From Rhizoclosmatium globosum (lineage: Eukaryota; Chytridiomycota; Chytridiomycetes; Chytridiales; Chytriomycetaceae): a DNA stretch of 64,000 nt. Made by a program: the position numbers and the translations under genes. Positions 21,148 through 32,925 of the stretch are shown in pieces. Positions within the stretch are counted from its first letter, which is position 1. The number at the start of each line of letters is the position of its first letter. The stretch is taken from NCBI GenBank assembly GCA_002104985.1, contig MCGO01000023.1, positions 523,775 through 587,774 on the forward strand, given 5' to 3'. Under the pieces are notes generated by a model. The model made no database searches and was not told where the DNA came from. It saw only the letters and a list, made by a program, of their open reading frames with translations.

Positions 21148-23881
21148 TCAGTTCTTGGATACCTCCTCCACGGTCTCCTTCTTTGTGCTTCCAAGGTACT
21201 CTACATATGTTGAGTGGTCTCCGAAAGGTCTAGAACAAAGTCAGAATTCGCTTCTATATCAAATCAAATAACTCACCTCTCGCCCAACAAGGCAATCATG
21301 TCCTCTCGACTCAAGACCTCCTTCTCAAGCAGCCTCTGAGCAATCAACTCAACTTGCTCCCGCTTCTCAGTAACAAGCTTCACTGTTCGATCATACGCAA
21401 AGGCGACAAGTGTTCGCACCTCTTCGTCAATCATCTTCGCAGTCTCTTCACTGTAAGGCTTTGTAAATTGTTGCTGCTCGTCCGGTCGTCCATACGACAA
21501 GCTTCCAACACGCTCATTCATTCCGTACGTCGCAACCTGTCCATACGCCATCTTTGTAACCTTCTGCAAATCATCGGATGCACCGGTAGTAATACTGTTG
21601 AAGAAAACTTGCTCTGAAACACGTCCTCCAAGCGTCATGCACATCATATCCAAAAACTGCTCCTTAGACTGCAAATGCTGGTCCTGTGGAAGGTACTGCG
21701 CGTATCCAAGGGCAGCAGATCCACGTGGGATGATGGAGACTTTGAGGAGCGGGTTCGCGTGTTGGAGGAACCAACCGACAACAGCGTGTCCTGCCTCATG
21801 GTACGCGACAATCTTCTTTTCATGTGGAGACAGGACCTTGGATTTCTTCTCGAGACCGGCAATCACACGCTCGATGGCTTGTTCAAAGTGCTTTTCGGTG
21901 ACGGAGTCGGCGGATCCACGGGCGGCGATGAGGGCGGCTTCGTTACAGACGTTGTGGATGTCGGCTCCGGCGAATCCGGGGGTTAGGGCTGAGAGCTTTC
22001 GGGCTAGGTTTTCAACAACGGTTTCGGCAGAGAGTTTGATTGGCTTCAAGTGGACTTTGAAAATGTCGACACGGCCCTTGATGTCTGGGCGGTCGATGGA
22101 GATGTGTCTGTCGAAACGGCCAGGACGGAGAAGGGCTGGGTCGAGAACGTCGGGTCTGTTGGTACCGGCGAGAACGACAACGTGTTCAGAGGAACCGAAA
22201 CCGTCCATTTCAACGAGGAGTTGGTTGAGAGTAGATTCACGTTCATCGTTTCCACCAGTCATTCCGCCCTTACCACGAGCCTTTCCAATGGCGTCAATTT
22301 CATCTGATTTGCGAAGGACAAAGTTAGTAAAAGTGTTATTGGATAAGTTAGTTTGACATACCAATGAAAATGATGGCTGGAGCCATCTTCTTTGCATTTG
22401 CAAACAAGTCACGGACACGAGAAGAACCAACACCGACAAACATTTCTACGAATTCAGATCCAGAGACGGACAAGAAAGCGACTCCAGCTTCTCCGGCAGT
22501 CGCCTTTGCCAGGAGAGTTTTACCGGTACCTGGTGGACTGTGCATCATTGTTAGCTAATGATTCTCTCTTCTCATCACTACTCGCATGCAATCTCGACTC
22601 TTTCACTCTCAAAAAGAACATGCTCGCTTCACTCGCACAGCATTCGCAAAAAGAAAAGAGACTTACCCAGACAAAACAGCTCCTTTAGGAATCTTAGCTC
22701 CAAGCCTCTCATACACCTCTGGATCCTTCAAAAACTTTACAAACTCCATAATCTCTTCCTTCGCCTCATCCATCCCCGCCACATCCTTAAACTTCACCTT
22801 CACATCCGTCTCCTGATTAAACAATTTCGCTCTTGACTTTCCAATTCCAAAAATCCCGTTCGCACCACCGGCACCACCGCCAGCACCACCCGCACGTCTA
22901 GACATCCAGACGAGACCACCGAGGAGGAGGAGAGTAGGAGCGAAGTTGAGGGCCAGGTTTGTTAACGAGGTTTCGTTCGTGAATGAGACGGGGATGCGTT
23001 CTCTTGTAGGGATATTGAGTTCACGTTGGGCGAGTTCGAGCGAGCGTTCGAAGGAGTCTACGGAGCCGATGGAGAAGTGGTAGCCTGACCCGTTGGGGTT
23101 TGAGTTGTTGCGCATTGGAGCATCGGGGCGGAGGAAGACACGGACCATGGATCTGTTTACGACTTGGAGGGATTCGACGAAGCTAAGGTGGTTGGGAAGG
23201 GAGGTTTGGTTGGTCGATAGAGATTAGTCAGTGATCAAGGGGGCATCTCAAAGACGCTTTTTACCCTTTATCCAGCATTTCGACACGGAATTGATGCCAT
23301 GTGATTGGCTCAGATTGAGGCTGAGTGGAGAGGAAGTAGGCAATGAGGAACGCAGAGGTGACTGCGTAGTACACGTGGTTCGCATTAAATTTGAAGGAAA
23401 AGAGCTCAATGTGATCAGCTGGAGGAGGAGTCTTTTTCGACTTTTCTATGAGAGTTTTAAAGTATTAGCCTATGGTATAAGGGTATTAAGAGCACGTACT
23501 CTTCTTTGGAGGTTCCTCCTCATCCTCCTCTTGCTCCTCCTTTTTCTTTTTGTTATCTTTTTTATCGTCCTTGTTGTCCTTGTTCTCGTCTGGTTCCTGT
23601 TGAGAAGACTGCGAAGGTTTGTCGTCCTTCTTTCCCTTTTCGGCACTTGGTTCTTTGAAGAAGGCCTCGAATCCCTTTGGCGCATTTTGTCGAGCGTTTA
23701 AAAAGAGATCGTTTTTGGTGAGAGAGACTGGGCCCAGCGAGAAGGCGCGGGTCTGGCTAACCCTAAGTAGGCTCGAGTGCGGGTTGGGGTTAGAGCAGGC
23801 GGTAACCCTAACCCTAAGACTGCTTGCACAGCTGTCTCCGTGGATGCTGCGAACGACGATCCGCGGAAGTGTTCGGTGCAT
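21148..23881 (-). CDS. AFG3/YTA12: Mitochondrial m-AAA protease (FtsH-type, Afg3/Yta12)
   Basis: The ATG at 23881 opens with an Arg/Ser-rich mitochondrial presequence ([15 protein letters not shown]), then a Lys/Glu-rich stretch ending PPKK. A first TM ([14 protein letters not shown]), an intermembrane-space domain and a second TM ([18 protein letters not shown]) follow, then the AAA module: [16 protein letters not shown], Walker A PPGTGKT split by an intron after VLSG, FIDEIDAIG Walker [15 protein letters not shown]. The M41 peptidase has the zinc site HEAGH. The last small exon encodes [13 protein letters not shown] and ends EEVSKN. Role: quality control of inner-membrane proteins and processing of substrates such as ribosomal MrpL32. 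TTAGGG units in the first exon code for part of the presequence (LRVRV and LLRVS). Confidence 0.95.
23757..23818 (-). repeat. Telomere-type TTAGGG units within presequence codons
   Basis: On the plus strand TAACCCTAA at 23758-23766 and GTAACCCTAACCCTAAG at 23802-23818. Both lie inside the predicted first exon of the m-AAA protease and are read as Leu-Arg-Val repeats. Confidence 0.8.
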
Positions 23882-24067
23882 CGATGCGTGCTAGTTCAGA
23901 CTAACTTTGAATTTGGGGGTGACGTGTTTGTCTCAAAGTTCTGAAATGATTTGAAAAACAGAAAATCGATGAAACAAGAAAAGAAATCTGTTTTGATTCG
24001 TTGGTTTCCTTCCTTTCCTTTTCCCTTTCCCACACTTTCTTTCTCAAGTATTCACACACTTGAATAA

Positions 24068-25315
24068 ATGAAGTGGAAACTTGGACGCGTTGTGGGAAGG
24101 GGCGGGAGCTGTGTCGTGAGGAGAATCAAGCAGGAAGGTTCGCATTCTGAAGTTAAATACTGTGCAAAGGTTATTCATATTTAGTTGGTTCAATGCATTC
24201 TCTCTAATCCGTTATACAAGCAGATTATCAAATTGGATTCTCTGGCAAAGTATGAACGTGATTCGGCAATCAGAGAAGTCAAGCTACTCAAGACAATCCC
24301 ATCACATCCACACATTCTTTCTCTATCCGACTCTTTTTCCGTTGCTGGTAACCTATACCTTGTCACTTTGTTTTGTGAAGGTGAGTGCTCCGTGACCCCT
24401 TCCAACTTCCTCTCACCCACCCAAAAATACACTCTAACCACTCACATCAGGCGGCGACCTCCACACATTCATCCGTTCACACCCTTCAAACAACCTCCCA
24501 CCATCAACCCTCTTCCCCTCCTCTCCCAACTTCTCTCCGCAATAAAACACTTGCACGCAATCCCCCTCCTCCACCGTGACATCAAATCAAAAAATATATT
24601 CCTCGACGCTTCAAAAACGCACTTGAAACTGGGTGACTTTGGAATCGCCGTACCTGGAACGCACGCCATGACAGCTGTTGGGACACCTAATTCCATGGCT
24701 CCCGAAGTTCTTTCTGGCACGGAAAGCGGGTATGGCGTGGAAGCGGATTGTTGGAGTCTCGGTGTTGTCGTGTATGAAATGGGGACGGGGAGGGTTCCCT
24801 TTCATGCGCCCAGTCTTGAACGGGTTGTTGAGAGGATTCAAAGGGGTGTTATGGATCCATTTGATTTGGAGGGTGATTTCTTTGTGGATAACGTGTGGAA
24901 GGAAGTTGTGGAGGGGTTGTTGAGAAAGAATGTGAAGGATCGGTTTCGGATTTGTGATGTTGAGGAGTGTATTGAGAGGTGGAATCAAGTACAGATAAGG
25001 GAGGAAAAAGAGGCAGTTGAAATGGAGGAGCGATTGAAGAAGCGGCGGTCAGATTTGCCAGTTGGTGGGATACAATTGCCAAAGTCGCGGGTGTCGTACT
25101 TTGTACCCCTTGACGAAGGAGTGGATAGGAAACCTGATTTCCACGCATTGGAAGTCAAAATGAAGGAGTTAGAAAGCAAAGTCGGTGTGTTCATTATCCA
25201 ACGCGTGTTTGCAAGTCCAAACGAAAGACAAGTCGTTTCACTCACTCCACAAGAGCAAAATGAGGTTGTAGAGTTACGAAATGAGTTGAGGACTTGTTTC
25301 GATGTGTGTTTTTGA
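24068..25315 (+). CDS. NEK-like Ser/Thr protein kinase, apparent frameshift
   Basis: Starts at ATG 24068 (MKWKLGRVVGRGGSCVV, a modified glycine loop). Intron 1 spans about 24170-24221, leading to CAKIIKLDSLAKYERDSAIREVKLL with the catalytic Lys. Intron 2 is 24381-24450, leading to CEGGDLHTFIRSHP. The catalytic loop HRDIKSKNIFL, DFG (LKLGDFGIAV) and the APE-type segment (VGTPNSMAPEVL) resemble NIMA-related kinases. A helical, Glu/Lys-rich tail follows to the stop at 25315. Between SNNLPPST and LLSQLLSAIKHLH the frame must shift by one base; an extra C in the C4 run at 24515-24518 would repair it. Without splicing intron 2 the frame stays open, but the conserved CEGGDL block is then lost. NEKs control mitosis and, in ciliated organisms, cilia. 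Confidence 0.75.
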
Positions 25316-25396
25316 ATTAGTTTCGTTACTTATTGAAAAAGTACACTTTTTTTTGGTAAACGTTTCAAAAGTACTGAAACGACATCTTTTTCGCCA

Positions 25397-25891
25397 ATGA
25401 CTGTAAGAAACGCAGCCACCTCGAACGACAAAGCAGCGAAAGATTGGAGGCGGGAGGCACGACTTCGTGAAGTGCAAGTAATCAATGGGGAAGATGGTAA
25501 TCGCCTCAGTGACCTTCTCTTTCACGAGTACGGCTTGCGAGACGTCGGTGATGTGCACTGGACTCCAGAGTAAGATCCATTACTTCCGCTTTTGATCTAA
25601 CACCCCATGACAAGTGAACTGGAAGGCGAGGTTGGATTCACAACCCTTCGACATATCGTGAATGCTCGAGTGGTTCCACCTACTGACGCTGATGACACTG
25701 AGCTGCGATTCATACACCAACTCATGTTGGTTGACTCAATGGACGGTGATTCGGGGGGTGCCCGAAACGAGATTGGGAAGTATCTGTGCAAGAAGACTTA
25801 TCTGCTTCGCAAGGGAAACAACTCGTTCAAACGGTTTATGGAGCTGCGATTCTTTCAATATTTGGGTCTTGTGAATGGGGGCACTGGCTAA
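25397..25891 (+). CDS. Small two-exon protein, unknown function
   Basis: The ATG at 25397 (MTVRNAATSNDKAARDW) reads to an intron at about 25570-25614 (GTAAGA...ACAAG), then continues DELEGEVGFTTLRHIV to the stop at 25891, about 150 residues. It is charged and has no signal peptide or TM. The last half (KYLCKKTYLLRKGNNSFKRFMELRFF) is basic. I do not recognise the family. It sits between the kinase and another unknown ORF on the same strand. Confidence 0.5.
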
Positions 25892-25949
25892 TGTAGGTTG
25901 CACTTTATGATTTGAATTAACACTCATATGGCTGTAAAGGGGAGAAGAA

Positions 25950-26564
25950 ATGCCAGTTCCAAACAGCTGTTTAGCTGCTAATGTTAATAGCTTTCTCGAT
26001 ATGCAGTTTGTCACGAAAAATGTCGGAGGGACTAAAATGAAAGCTCTTAATGCGCCATTAATATGTGGCGTCTTTAACGGAGATTCAAAAGCAGTGTTTG
26101 CTCTTCCTCAAGTATGTTGGGCGGGTATATCAGCTGCATTGATGCAGCTTTGCTGTAATGTACCGATGGAAGAGGTGGCCGTTCCGTGTTTTTCGGCGAC
26201 AGCTTTGGAATTTCGGTTTTGTCTTGTAACAACAAAAATGGATGGGCACAGCAAACTTATGTTTCGTATTCATTCTCTTGATGGGATATCGTTAGATAAT
26301 CAAACTGAGGCGATATGTCCCAAAACACAGGCTCAATCAGGTTTGAATACCTTTAAGAAGTTTCAAACGTTTGCGAGTAATATGAACTCAATAATTGTAA
26401 AGAAGAATGTGTTTCTTGGCGAGACAATCAGCCCAGAAGACATTTATGATGAAATTGATTTGCCAAGTGGTTCCACCAAACAATTACTGGATCAGGTCTC
26501 ACAAAAACTACATAGCTTGAAATACGAAGGTCTTCACTTTGAAAAATTAAGAGGCGATTATTAA
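25950..26564 (+). CDS. Hypothetical protein, single exon
   Basis: An uninterrupted 204-residue frame from an ATG at 25950 (MPVPNSCLAANVNSF). Composition is protein-like, mixed hydrophobic and polar, with no repeats, signal peptide or clear TM segment. I recognise no domain. It may be an independent gene or a downstream exon set of the gene ending at 25891; the stop there and the new ATG favour independence. Confidence 0.4.
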   Translation: MPVPNSCLAANVNSFLDMQFVTKNVGGTKMKALNAPLICGVFNGDSKAVFALPQVCWAGISAALMQLCCNVPMEEVAVPCFSATALEFRFCLVTTKMDGHSKLMFRIHSLDGISLDNQTEAICPKTQAQSGLNTFKKFQTFASNMNSIIVKKNVFLGETISPEDIYDEIDLPSGSTKQLLDQVSQKLHSLKYEGLHFEKLRGDY

Positions 26565-26658
26565 GTTTTGGAAGCATGAGTTTCAGTTTGAGTTTTGGAA
26601 GCGGTTCAACGTCCATTATTCCCACAGAAAAGGGATGAGACCCCTTCAAAGCCACAGC

Positions 26659-26666
26659 TATAAAAA
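26659..26666 (+). promoter_or_regulatory. TATA box of the Gly/Tyr-rich protein gene
   Basis: TATAAAAA lies 74 bases before the ATG at 26733, followed by a C/T-rich initiator-like stretch. Typical of strongly or conditionally expressed fungal genes. Confidence 0.5.
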
Positions 26667-26732
26667 CTAACAGCTCTTTCCTGTTCTTTCTTTCCATTCA
26701 AAAAAACAAAAATAATCTCAAACAAACTCAAA

Positions 26733-27225
26733 ATGCAATACTTCCCTCAATCTGAATGCTACGACCAGTCTTTCATCGGAGCTCAATCCCCTTTCCGTCG
26801 TTACCCTGTCCAGTTCCAGGCCAGACCATGGTACTCTTCCTCCGACATGTCTCCTGGTCTTCAAGGTTACGAATGTCCTCTTGGATACTCTGGGCTTGAT
26901 TTCAACCGCGGTCTTGGTCAACGCTACTATGGTCGTCAGGTGAGTCTTCGCATCCTCTATACAACGTAGTATTAACGTTATTATATAGAATATTGGACGC
27001 GGTGGCTTCACCAGCCCTGTGTTGAACGCGCTTGAGCGCAGGTGTTACGAGAACCAGGCTTTGAATGGAAACTGGCGTTTTGGTGTTAACGGACATGATG
27101 GATTTGGGCAAAAGCGTGGTTTAAACGCGATTGATGGTCTTTACGGTTCATGTGGTGGAATGGGTGGAATCAGTCGTGTTGGTGGGTATGGTCAAGGTTT
27201 CAATCAGGCTCAGGAATGGTGTTGA
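26733..27225 (+). CDS. Small Gly/Tyr/Gln-rich protein
   Basis: Two exons: 26733-26939 and about 26989-27225, joined as YYGRQNIGRGGF, giving about 148 residues. Composition is biased to Gly, Tyr, Phe, Arg and Asn, with Cys scattered (ECYDQSF, YECPLGYSG, RRCYENQ, GSCGGMGG, ending EWC). No signal peptide, so a structural or RNA-associated low-complexity protein is more likely than a secreted one. A good TATA box precedes it. Family not recognised. Confidence 0.6.
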
Positions 27226-27503
27226 ATGAATGCTTACTTCTTTCTTGTATTTCATGTTGGTGCATCCCTTTTTCTGCTTTGTTTGCTTCGTGCTGTGTTT
27301 TGTTGATGTTTGAATAAAGGTTTAATGTGCCACATCCTGCTTTTCAACCGGAACACATCTCTTACTATATTCATAAAGCTTAATTGACATAAGTTATCTG
27401 TTTTTAGAGAGCTATAAGCAATGCTTGTCGTTTTTGGACCGTTTTTACAAAATTCTATGTTTTGACACACTTGATAATACTATTTATCTCTCTACCCTCA
27501 ACT

Positions 27504-27577
27504 GCCTTCTTAGCTCAGTTGGTTAGATCGCCTGCCTAGTAAGCAGGAGGCCACCAGTTCAAATCTGGTAGAAGGCA
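27504..27577 (+). tRNA. tRNA-Thr (anticodon AGT)
   Basis: Acceptor GCCTTCT/AGAAGGC, D arm TAGCTCAGTTGGTTAGA, anticodon stem CCTGC/GCAGG with loop CTAGTAA (AGT), T arm ACCAGTTCAAATCTGGT, discriminator A. No intron. Confidence 0.93.
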
Positions 27578-28880
27578 GCCTTTTGGAGGATGTAGAGAAG
27601 GTTGCAGGTGGTTGGTTGGTATATGGAGAACTATGACTGACGTTCTTTCCATCATTTCGTTAAAGTATTAAACATAAATCATTGAAGTATTTAACAGCGT
27701 TTGTGTGCAGCAGCTTATGACTGCGAAATTTCGTAAGATGAAAGTTGACAGCCATACTGCACCTCAGACCAGACATAGAAAGACCCAATATACAAACTTA
27801 ATGACAGCGCTGTTACTTTCATTTTCAGTTCATTCTCCAGACGGTGTCATTCGATCTGAATCAATGCCAGAACTCAAAAACAAACCGAAGAAGTGACCTA
27901 ACTGTTAACTGCAGGGTCCTCTATTACTTATCCTTCATTTTCGTTCATCACTGTCTTCAAAAGTTACTCAGCCTCTGAATATGATATTCAACGCCAAACA
28001 AACAAAATAAGCATTGAACAGATCATTCTTACTCTTTTTTATTGAGAGAAAAGCGTTGAGCAAATCAAAGGCCGCGGCATTAAAAACTCTCGAGTGTTGT
28101 AAAGTGTAAAAGTGTGAGTGGGCGGGGAGTTGGGGCAATCACAGCAAAGGAATACTCGTTCGACACGGTGTGGGACCTGCACACTAACCAGTCCACCGAA
28201 TAGTCTATTTCAATCTGCTCGGCTTACGACTATGTCCAAACGAGGGGGGGCATCTCTGCTGTGATGGGGGATCAGGTTTGAAGTCTGGTGGTGAGATTTT
28301 TTGGAACTGTTTTCGACTGGTGACGCGTTTCTTTTATTTGCGGTTTTGGTTTGCACATGGGGTGCAAAATTCACAGCCAATCAAAGTGCGCGTGGAGATG
28401 GCTGTGACAAGATTTTTTGTACTCCCAGTCATAACAAAGCAACACTCGCCGATGCTGTAGATGTGTCATAATAGAGCCATTGAATCTTTGGCGGGAACTG
28501 GATTAATGAAGTATCATTTTCTACCTAAAGCGCTGACACCCTCGGAAGAACTGACAATAATATTTATTTAATCAACCCACCGTAGGCTATTTATTGTGCC
28601 TTACATTGTTGATGAACCGCAAAATGCCCGACAGTCTGCCAAAACCATCAATGAAAAAGATATCTTCATATAATTCCTGAAAAAAAGTCTAGCTATCTTC
28701 CCTCACTGTGGTTATCTTCAGAGCTTGGAGAAAACATTCCTCCTTCCTCAGCAACTTGGGCAAAAAATCCTATGACTTGTCTAGTATAGCCAAAAGACCT
28801 ACAAGCTGCTGCCATACTGTGCCCTTCATCTGCAAAGAAACAGTTCCGAGCCGTTAGCCTGGCGCACATCCAGAAAGGAT
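27578..28880. other. Gene-poor stretch of 1.3 kb
   Basis: Only short ORFs (60-63 codons at 27705 and 28278) with no coding character. I see no repeat family, RNA gene or transposon end in it. Confidence 0.55.
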
Positions 28881-28889
28881 ACTTGCCTT

Positions 28890-29119
28890 AGATTTCATCG
28901 TCTTCCTCGTCTTCATCATCTAGCGCCTTGGTCTTCGTCATAAATTGCAGAAATAAGGGCCTTTCGAGGTGGTCCAAAATAATTTAAGACGATTTCATCG
29001 TCTTCGGGGTTATGGCAGTTGGGTTCGTGAAACTCGCACACTTTGTAAAAAAGCCATATACCCTGTACCGTAGAGGGAAAGGTATAGGATCCGTTCCTAT
29101 CTATAGAGTGATACATCAC
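28890..29119 (-). CDS. Possible small gene or gene remnant
   Basis: A 67-codon minus frame (29119 to 28916) has protein-like composition (FPSTVQGIWLFYKVCEFHEP, DDEIVLNYFGPP). Just downstream another frame encodes an acidic tail (TKALDDEDEEDDEI) that ends in TAA near 28890. A short intron could join them. The evidence is weak; it may be the last exons of a decayed gene. Confidence 0.25.
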
Positions 29120-29347
29120 TCCAGAGTCCCTGTGTAAAATTCGGCGAGATTATGGTTGCCTTGGATCCGGGATCAAGGTAGGGGGGCTCACCAAGTTTTG
29201 ATGTAAGTTTCAACAATCAGGGGTTTATTTCCTCGTAGACAAGTATTTACACGAGTATTGTACAATAAATAACAGAATTCTATAATTTGTTATGATGACA
29301 ACTTCAATTCCAAAAATAGCATTCTGAGACTGCAAAAAAGTAAGAAG

Positions 29348-29429
29348 CGACAACGGCAGGACTTGAACCTGCGCACTCAGAGAGTAATAGATTTCTAGTC
29401 TATCGCCTTAACCACTCGGCCACGTTGTC
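29348..29429 (-). tRNA. tRNA-Ser (anticodon AGA)
   Basis: On the minus strand: acceptor GACAACG/CGTTGTC, D arm TGGCCGAGTGGTTAAGGC, anticodon loop CTAGAAA (AGA) in stem ATAGA/TCTAT, long class II variable arm, T arm GCAGGTTCAAGTCCTGC. Confidence 0.92.
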
Positions 29430-29569
29430 TCTGCAGTCGTACATCGCAAAGAATTTATCATGGATCAAATTATCTCTTTGGAAGGTATGGGAATCCTCTC
29501 TAATATTGAACTATTTAAATGTTGGAAGAAAGGTGTGTATTTGGTAAGCAGAGCTTGAAAGGAACACAT

Positions 29570-31086
29570 TTACAGAATGAACAATGCAACAACAAAACTA
29601 AGAACACCCCACTTATATACAGTTGACGCATCACTTTTCGTTGACGGTAACGCATCAGCAGCAGAAACAGCTATGGTTCCATTGCCAGCAATGAGACCAT
29701 CCGCCGCAACAGCAAACCCAAGCTGTTTGTTTCCCAAATCAAACACTGTGTAATACTTTTGCAAAAACAAGTCTCCCATGATCCAGAATGTTTGTTGACT
29801 ACTGGTTGATGCGTACGACCTGATGGCTGTAATGAGTATAGAGGGGTAAGCAACATAAGAAATAAAGTGAGTAGAGGTGGAACGTACCAAGAATACAGTC
29901 CCCGTTCTCTTCTTGAACAATATAATCCTTTCCATGAAACACAAACTGCTGTCCACCGAGAACAAACGTTAAATCGGGTAGTGTGCTAGGAGTACACGTG
30001 AACTCAATCCATTCATCACCGCCTCGACTTTGTTGTTGAACACCAAGTATTTTAACGATATTTGAAAGCGTTGTTGGATCAACCATAATGTAAGTTGTTC
30101 CGGAATCAATAATTGCGTATGTAGATGAGGGGGCCGTGATTTGGTTATTTGACAATGAGATGGATGAGGCCGGGATGGACCAAAAGTATGCTTTTGAAAT
30201 GTATCCTTCTTCATCGGCCATTGGGATTGGAGATACGGGGACATAGGTGATATTGCCATAAAAGAGAAGAGTCAATAGATCCGAGAAGTAGTTTGCCTCC
30301 ATTTGGGTCGATGGGGTTGTGTTCATTAGTTTGCGAAGATTGATTCAACCACAGCGAGAATAAATTGTTGGATAGCTTCATTTGTGCAGCGAGGGAATAC
30401 AGGATCGAGTCGTGGTGCATTGTAGAGTCCAATCCATCTTGAAACGTCAGACCGAGAATTCCATCGTCTTTTCCTTTGAGTTGGTAACTTGTTTTGCGGT
30501 CTTCTTTTGTGGCGAGAAGGAATATTTGGTTTGTTGTTGAGAGAGAAGCAATTGAGATTGTTTCGGTCGCAGTGTAGCCCACGACTTGGCCGGAACCATA
30601 TTCAAGGGTGACATTGTTGAATCCGTTGAGAAGGTGGAAGGACTGCGATGCTGTTGAGTTGAATGGAGGGTTTAGGGAACCACAGGAACATTCAGGAATC
30701 TTTGGATGCACTTGAAGACAGCCTTGATTGGTCCTTGTCCCTGTGATCCTTAGACTGCTCCTGATTTGGACAGGCTGAGCACGAAGTAGAGGGAACCCAC
30801 TGGTAGTTGGTCATTGATTAATTGATTAGCAGATCATTGAACACTATTCAACAGTATTAAAAAAGCACTGAACCAGTATCAATCTGCACCTAAAACGACT
30901 GTGCCGGGCAAAGACGAGACTTGTCGATCGGCGCAGAGGAAGTCTGGCTAAGTTGTCTCTTCCTCGGTGATCATCAACTTGATCGATGCGGCTGCGAGAA
31001 AGCGGCAGTGCGATGTCCGAGGCTAACTGGGCACTGCCACAGACAGACGATGCTGCCATCGCAATCAGACCAAAGAGCGTTGCCAT
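29570..31086 (-). pseudogene. Pepsin-like aspartic protease, degraded N-terminal half
   Basis: Paralog of the protease at 38657. Visible blocks: a hydrophobic leader from the ATG at 31086 (MATLFGLIAMAASSVCG), a first active site QIDTGS near 30870, WVPSTSCSAC, GKDDGILGLTFQDGLD, SPIPMADEEGYISKAYFWS, the second active site IIDSGTTYIMV, IMGDLFLQKYYTVFDLGNKQLGFAVA and a hydrophobic C-terminus resembling a GPI signal. Problems are an in-frame stop just before QIDTGS, missing sequence around the flap, a frame conflict at 30770-30740, and a T4 run (A4 at 30260-30263 on +) that must lose one base to read GSIDSSLYGNITYVPV as in the paralog. Either a recent pseudogene or a gene with several sequence errors. 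Confidence 0.65.
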
Positions 31087-31426
31087 CAACGGCTCGTGTC
31101 TTTCCACTAGTTAATCTCAAAAATTGCTTCACAATTGGGTACGACACACAAGCCATAATATGAATAGTAAAAAACTTACTAAGCACCCCGTCTGATTTAT
31201 TGGACTTGGGTACGGGCTTTGGGGATTTCGGATGTGAATAAGCTTGAACAATGCATGGGGAATGGGGTTTGTTGCATGCAAATCAGAGTGCGGTTGTGTA
31301 TACCACTGCGGCCCCACTACGGAAGACAGTGCATACTGAATGAAATAACTGGATAAACTGTGTATCGTCACTTGGGATTGTGAAAATCATGTTTTGGAAA
31401 AGGAATACGTGTAATATTATTGTTAT
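31087..31426. other. Intergenic, no gene recognised
   Basis: Spacer between the 3' end of the F-box gene and the leader of the degraded protease. No structure seen. Confidence 0.5.
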
Positions 31427-32308
31427 TTAATGTTGTAAATATTGACGTTGCCAAATAATATGCTTGAAATATCCAACAGTCTTAATGCCCAACACTCCAA
31501 TCAAATTTAAAGAACCAATTTCACGAAAACTCAAATCTTCGTCCATATTGACTTCAAATGTAACCTTGGCGAGTACTGTTGCTGCCAACACATCAATGAC
31601 TTCGCTCCTCCGATTTGGACTCGTGAAGCAATTTACATGTAACTCACGTAAAGAATTTAGGTCACGCAAGGAGTTTGCAAAGTCAGCGTCGTCAATATCA
31701 TTACACGAGACCTCAATCATCCTCAAGCGAGTGCATTCTTTCAGTGCTGACAACATTGAAACTGGAATCTGCTCAACTTTTTGTGGATTCAACACAGAAA
31801 GCGGAGAAACCCATTTCTCAATGTCAGTAACGTGCGTAACAGTCCCCCAAAGCGCAGTTGTAACAATCTTGCCGTTATCTTGGAGGAGCTTCGCCGTTTT
31901 GGCAACGCTTTCTGGATTCGATTCGATTTCAACAGAGACCTTTCTGGAGATGTGAGGGACAAGAACTTCAAGGTGATCTATTGGAAAGAAGAACATACGC
32001 AGATGAGTGGATCCACCGTATCTGGAGTGCATGGATCCAAGAGACGCCATGATCTTGAGGGATTCGGCAGGCAAGTGTGAGGATGTATCAGTCAGTCCAA
32101 GATGTGGATTCAAGTTAACTGAGAGGTCTAGTCTAGGCCACACCCTCGAAGGGCGTTGTTTGAGGAGAGTCCCCGCTTCATAGAGAACGGTAGCAATTGG
32201 GAGAAGGGCTTTGAGGGTGTGGCAGAAGTTGATCAAGTCAATTGCTTCGGTAAGGTAAGGGATGATCTCGTCAAGTAGCTCTTGGGGGATCGTTTGGATG
32301 ATTGACAT
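31427..32308 (-). CDS. F-box-like protein with LRR-like helices
   Basis: The ATG at 32308 gives MSIIQTIPQELLDEIIPYL, an F-box start followed by DLINFCHTLKALLPIA. About 240 residues come next, with irregular Leu-rich segments near the end (LKECTRLRMIEVSCNDIDD, LRDLNSLRELHVNCF) that resemble degenerate LRRs. Single exon, 293 residues. The likely role is substrate choice in an SCF ubiquitin ligase, inferred from the F-box alone. The frame is also open upstream to 32407 without an ATG. Confidence 0.65.
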   Translation of the reverse strand: MSIIQTIPQELLDEIIPYLTEAIDLINFCHTLKALLPIATVLYEAGTLLKQRPSRVWPRLDLSVNLNPHLGLTDTSSHLPAESLKIMASLGSMHSRYGGSTHLRMFFFPIDHLEVLVPHISRKVSVEIESNPESVAKTAKLLQDNGKIVTTALWGTVTHVTDIEKWVSPLSVLNPQKVEQIPVSMLSALKECTRLRMIEVSCNDIDDADFANSLRDLNSLRELHVNCFTSPNRRSEVIDVLAATVLAKVTFEVNMDEDLSFREIGSLNLIGVLGIKTVGYFKHIIWQRQYLQH

Positions 32309-32925
32309 TGTTGGGTCTTTGACTTCAACTTTGGTTGCGCAGTTTTGGGCTCGGTTTTTTGAATGTGTGGCTTGGCTTGTTTTGCCAAGAACCTTTACAT
32401 TACTCACCTCAAAATTAAGCTATTCTCAACAGATCTTCCAAAAAACGACGCCAAGATTCTTCAGTTCTTCCTGTCCATAGCTTCTTGTTACCCATACCCA
32501 ATCCGAGCAGTCTTAAATGGCAGTGTAATTCATCCAATGGCGCATTATCATTGACAGACGATGCTCCAAAATAAAACGCTATTTGAGAGGTTCGTTCGTA
32601 CCCGCTCCAAATGAATCTAGCAAACCTTATGTAATCAATTGCTCAAACGATGGTGTTAAATCGGCACTGCTTTATGTGTTCTATTGTATTATTTCAGTTG
32701 AAACATTAACACTCCCAGCCATATGCACCAAGAACTCACCGTAAATACGCAGGTTTTCGATGATAGCTGTCTTGCATTTCAGTTGCATCAAAGCCCCGTT
32801 CATTTAAATACACGCTTTCTCTTTAATCGATGAACCAAGAATCAATCCCCATACGCTGGAGCAAGGTCCGGATCCTCCAATTCTAAACTTTCAAATGGCG
32901 ATTTCCATTGGCACATCGATAGTTT

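Noticed and set aside
21598..22356. 252-codon plus ORF opposite the m-AAA protease
   Set aside because: Antisense shadow of the conserved AAA and M41 exons.
24381..24450. Reading the kinase without intron 2
   Set aside because: The frame stays open but loses the conserved CEGGDLHTF block and inserts a non-kinase stretch; a spliced intron plus a one-base error fits the family better.
27705..28460. Two ORFs of about 60 codons in the gene-poor stretch
   Set aside because: Short, no conserved features, no splice partners or promoter signals.
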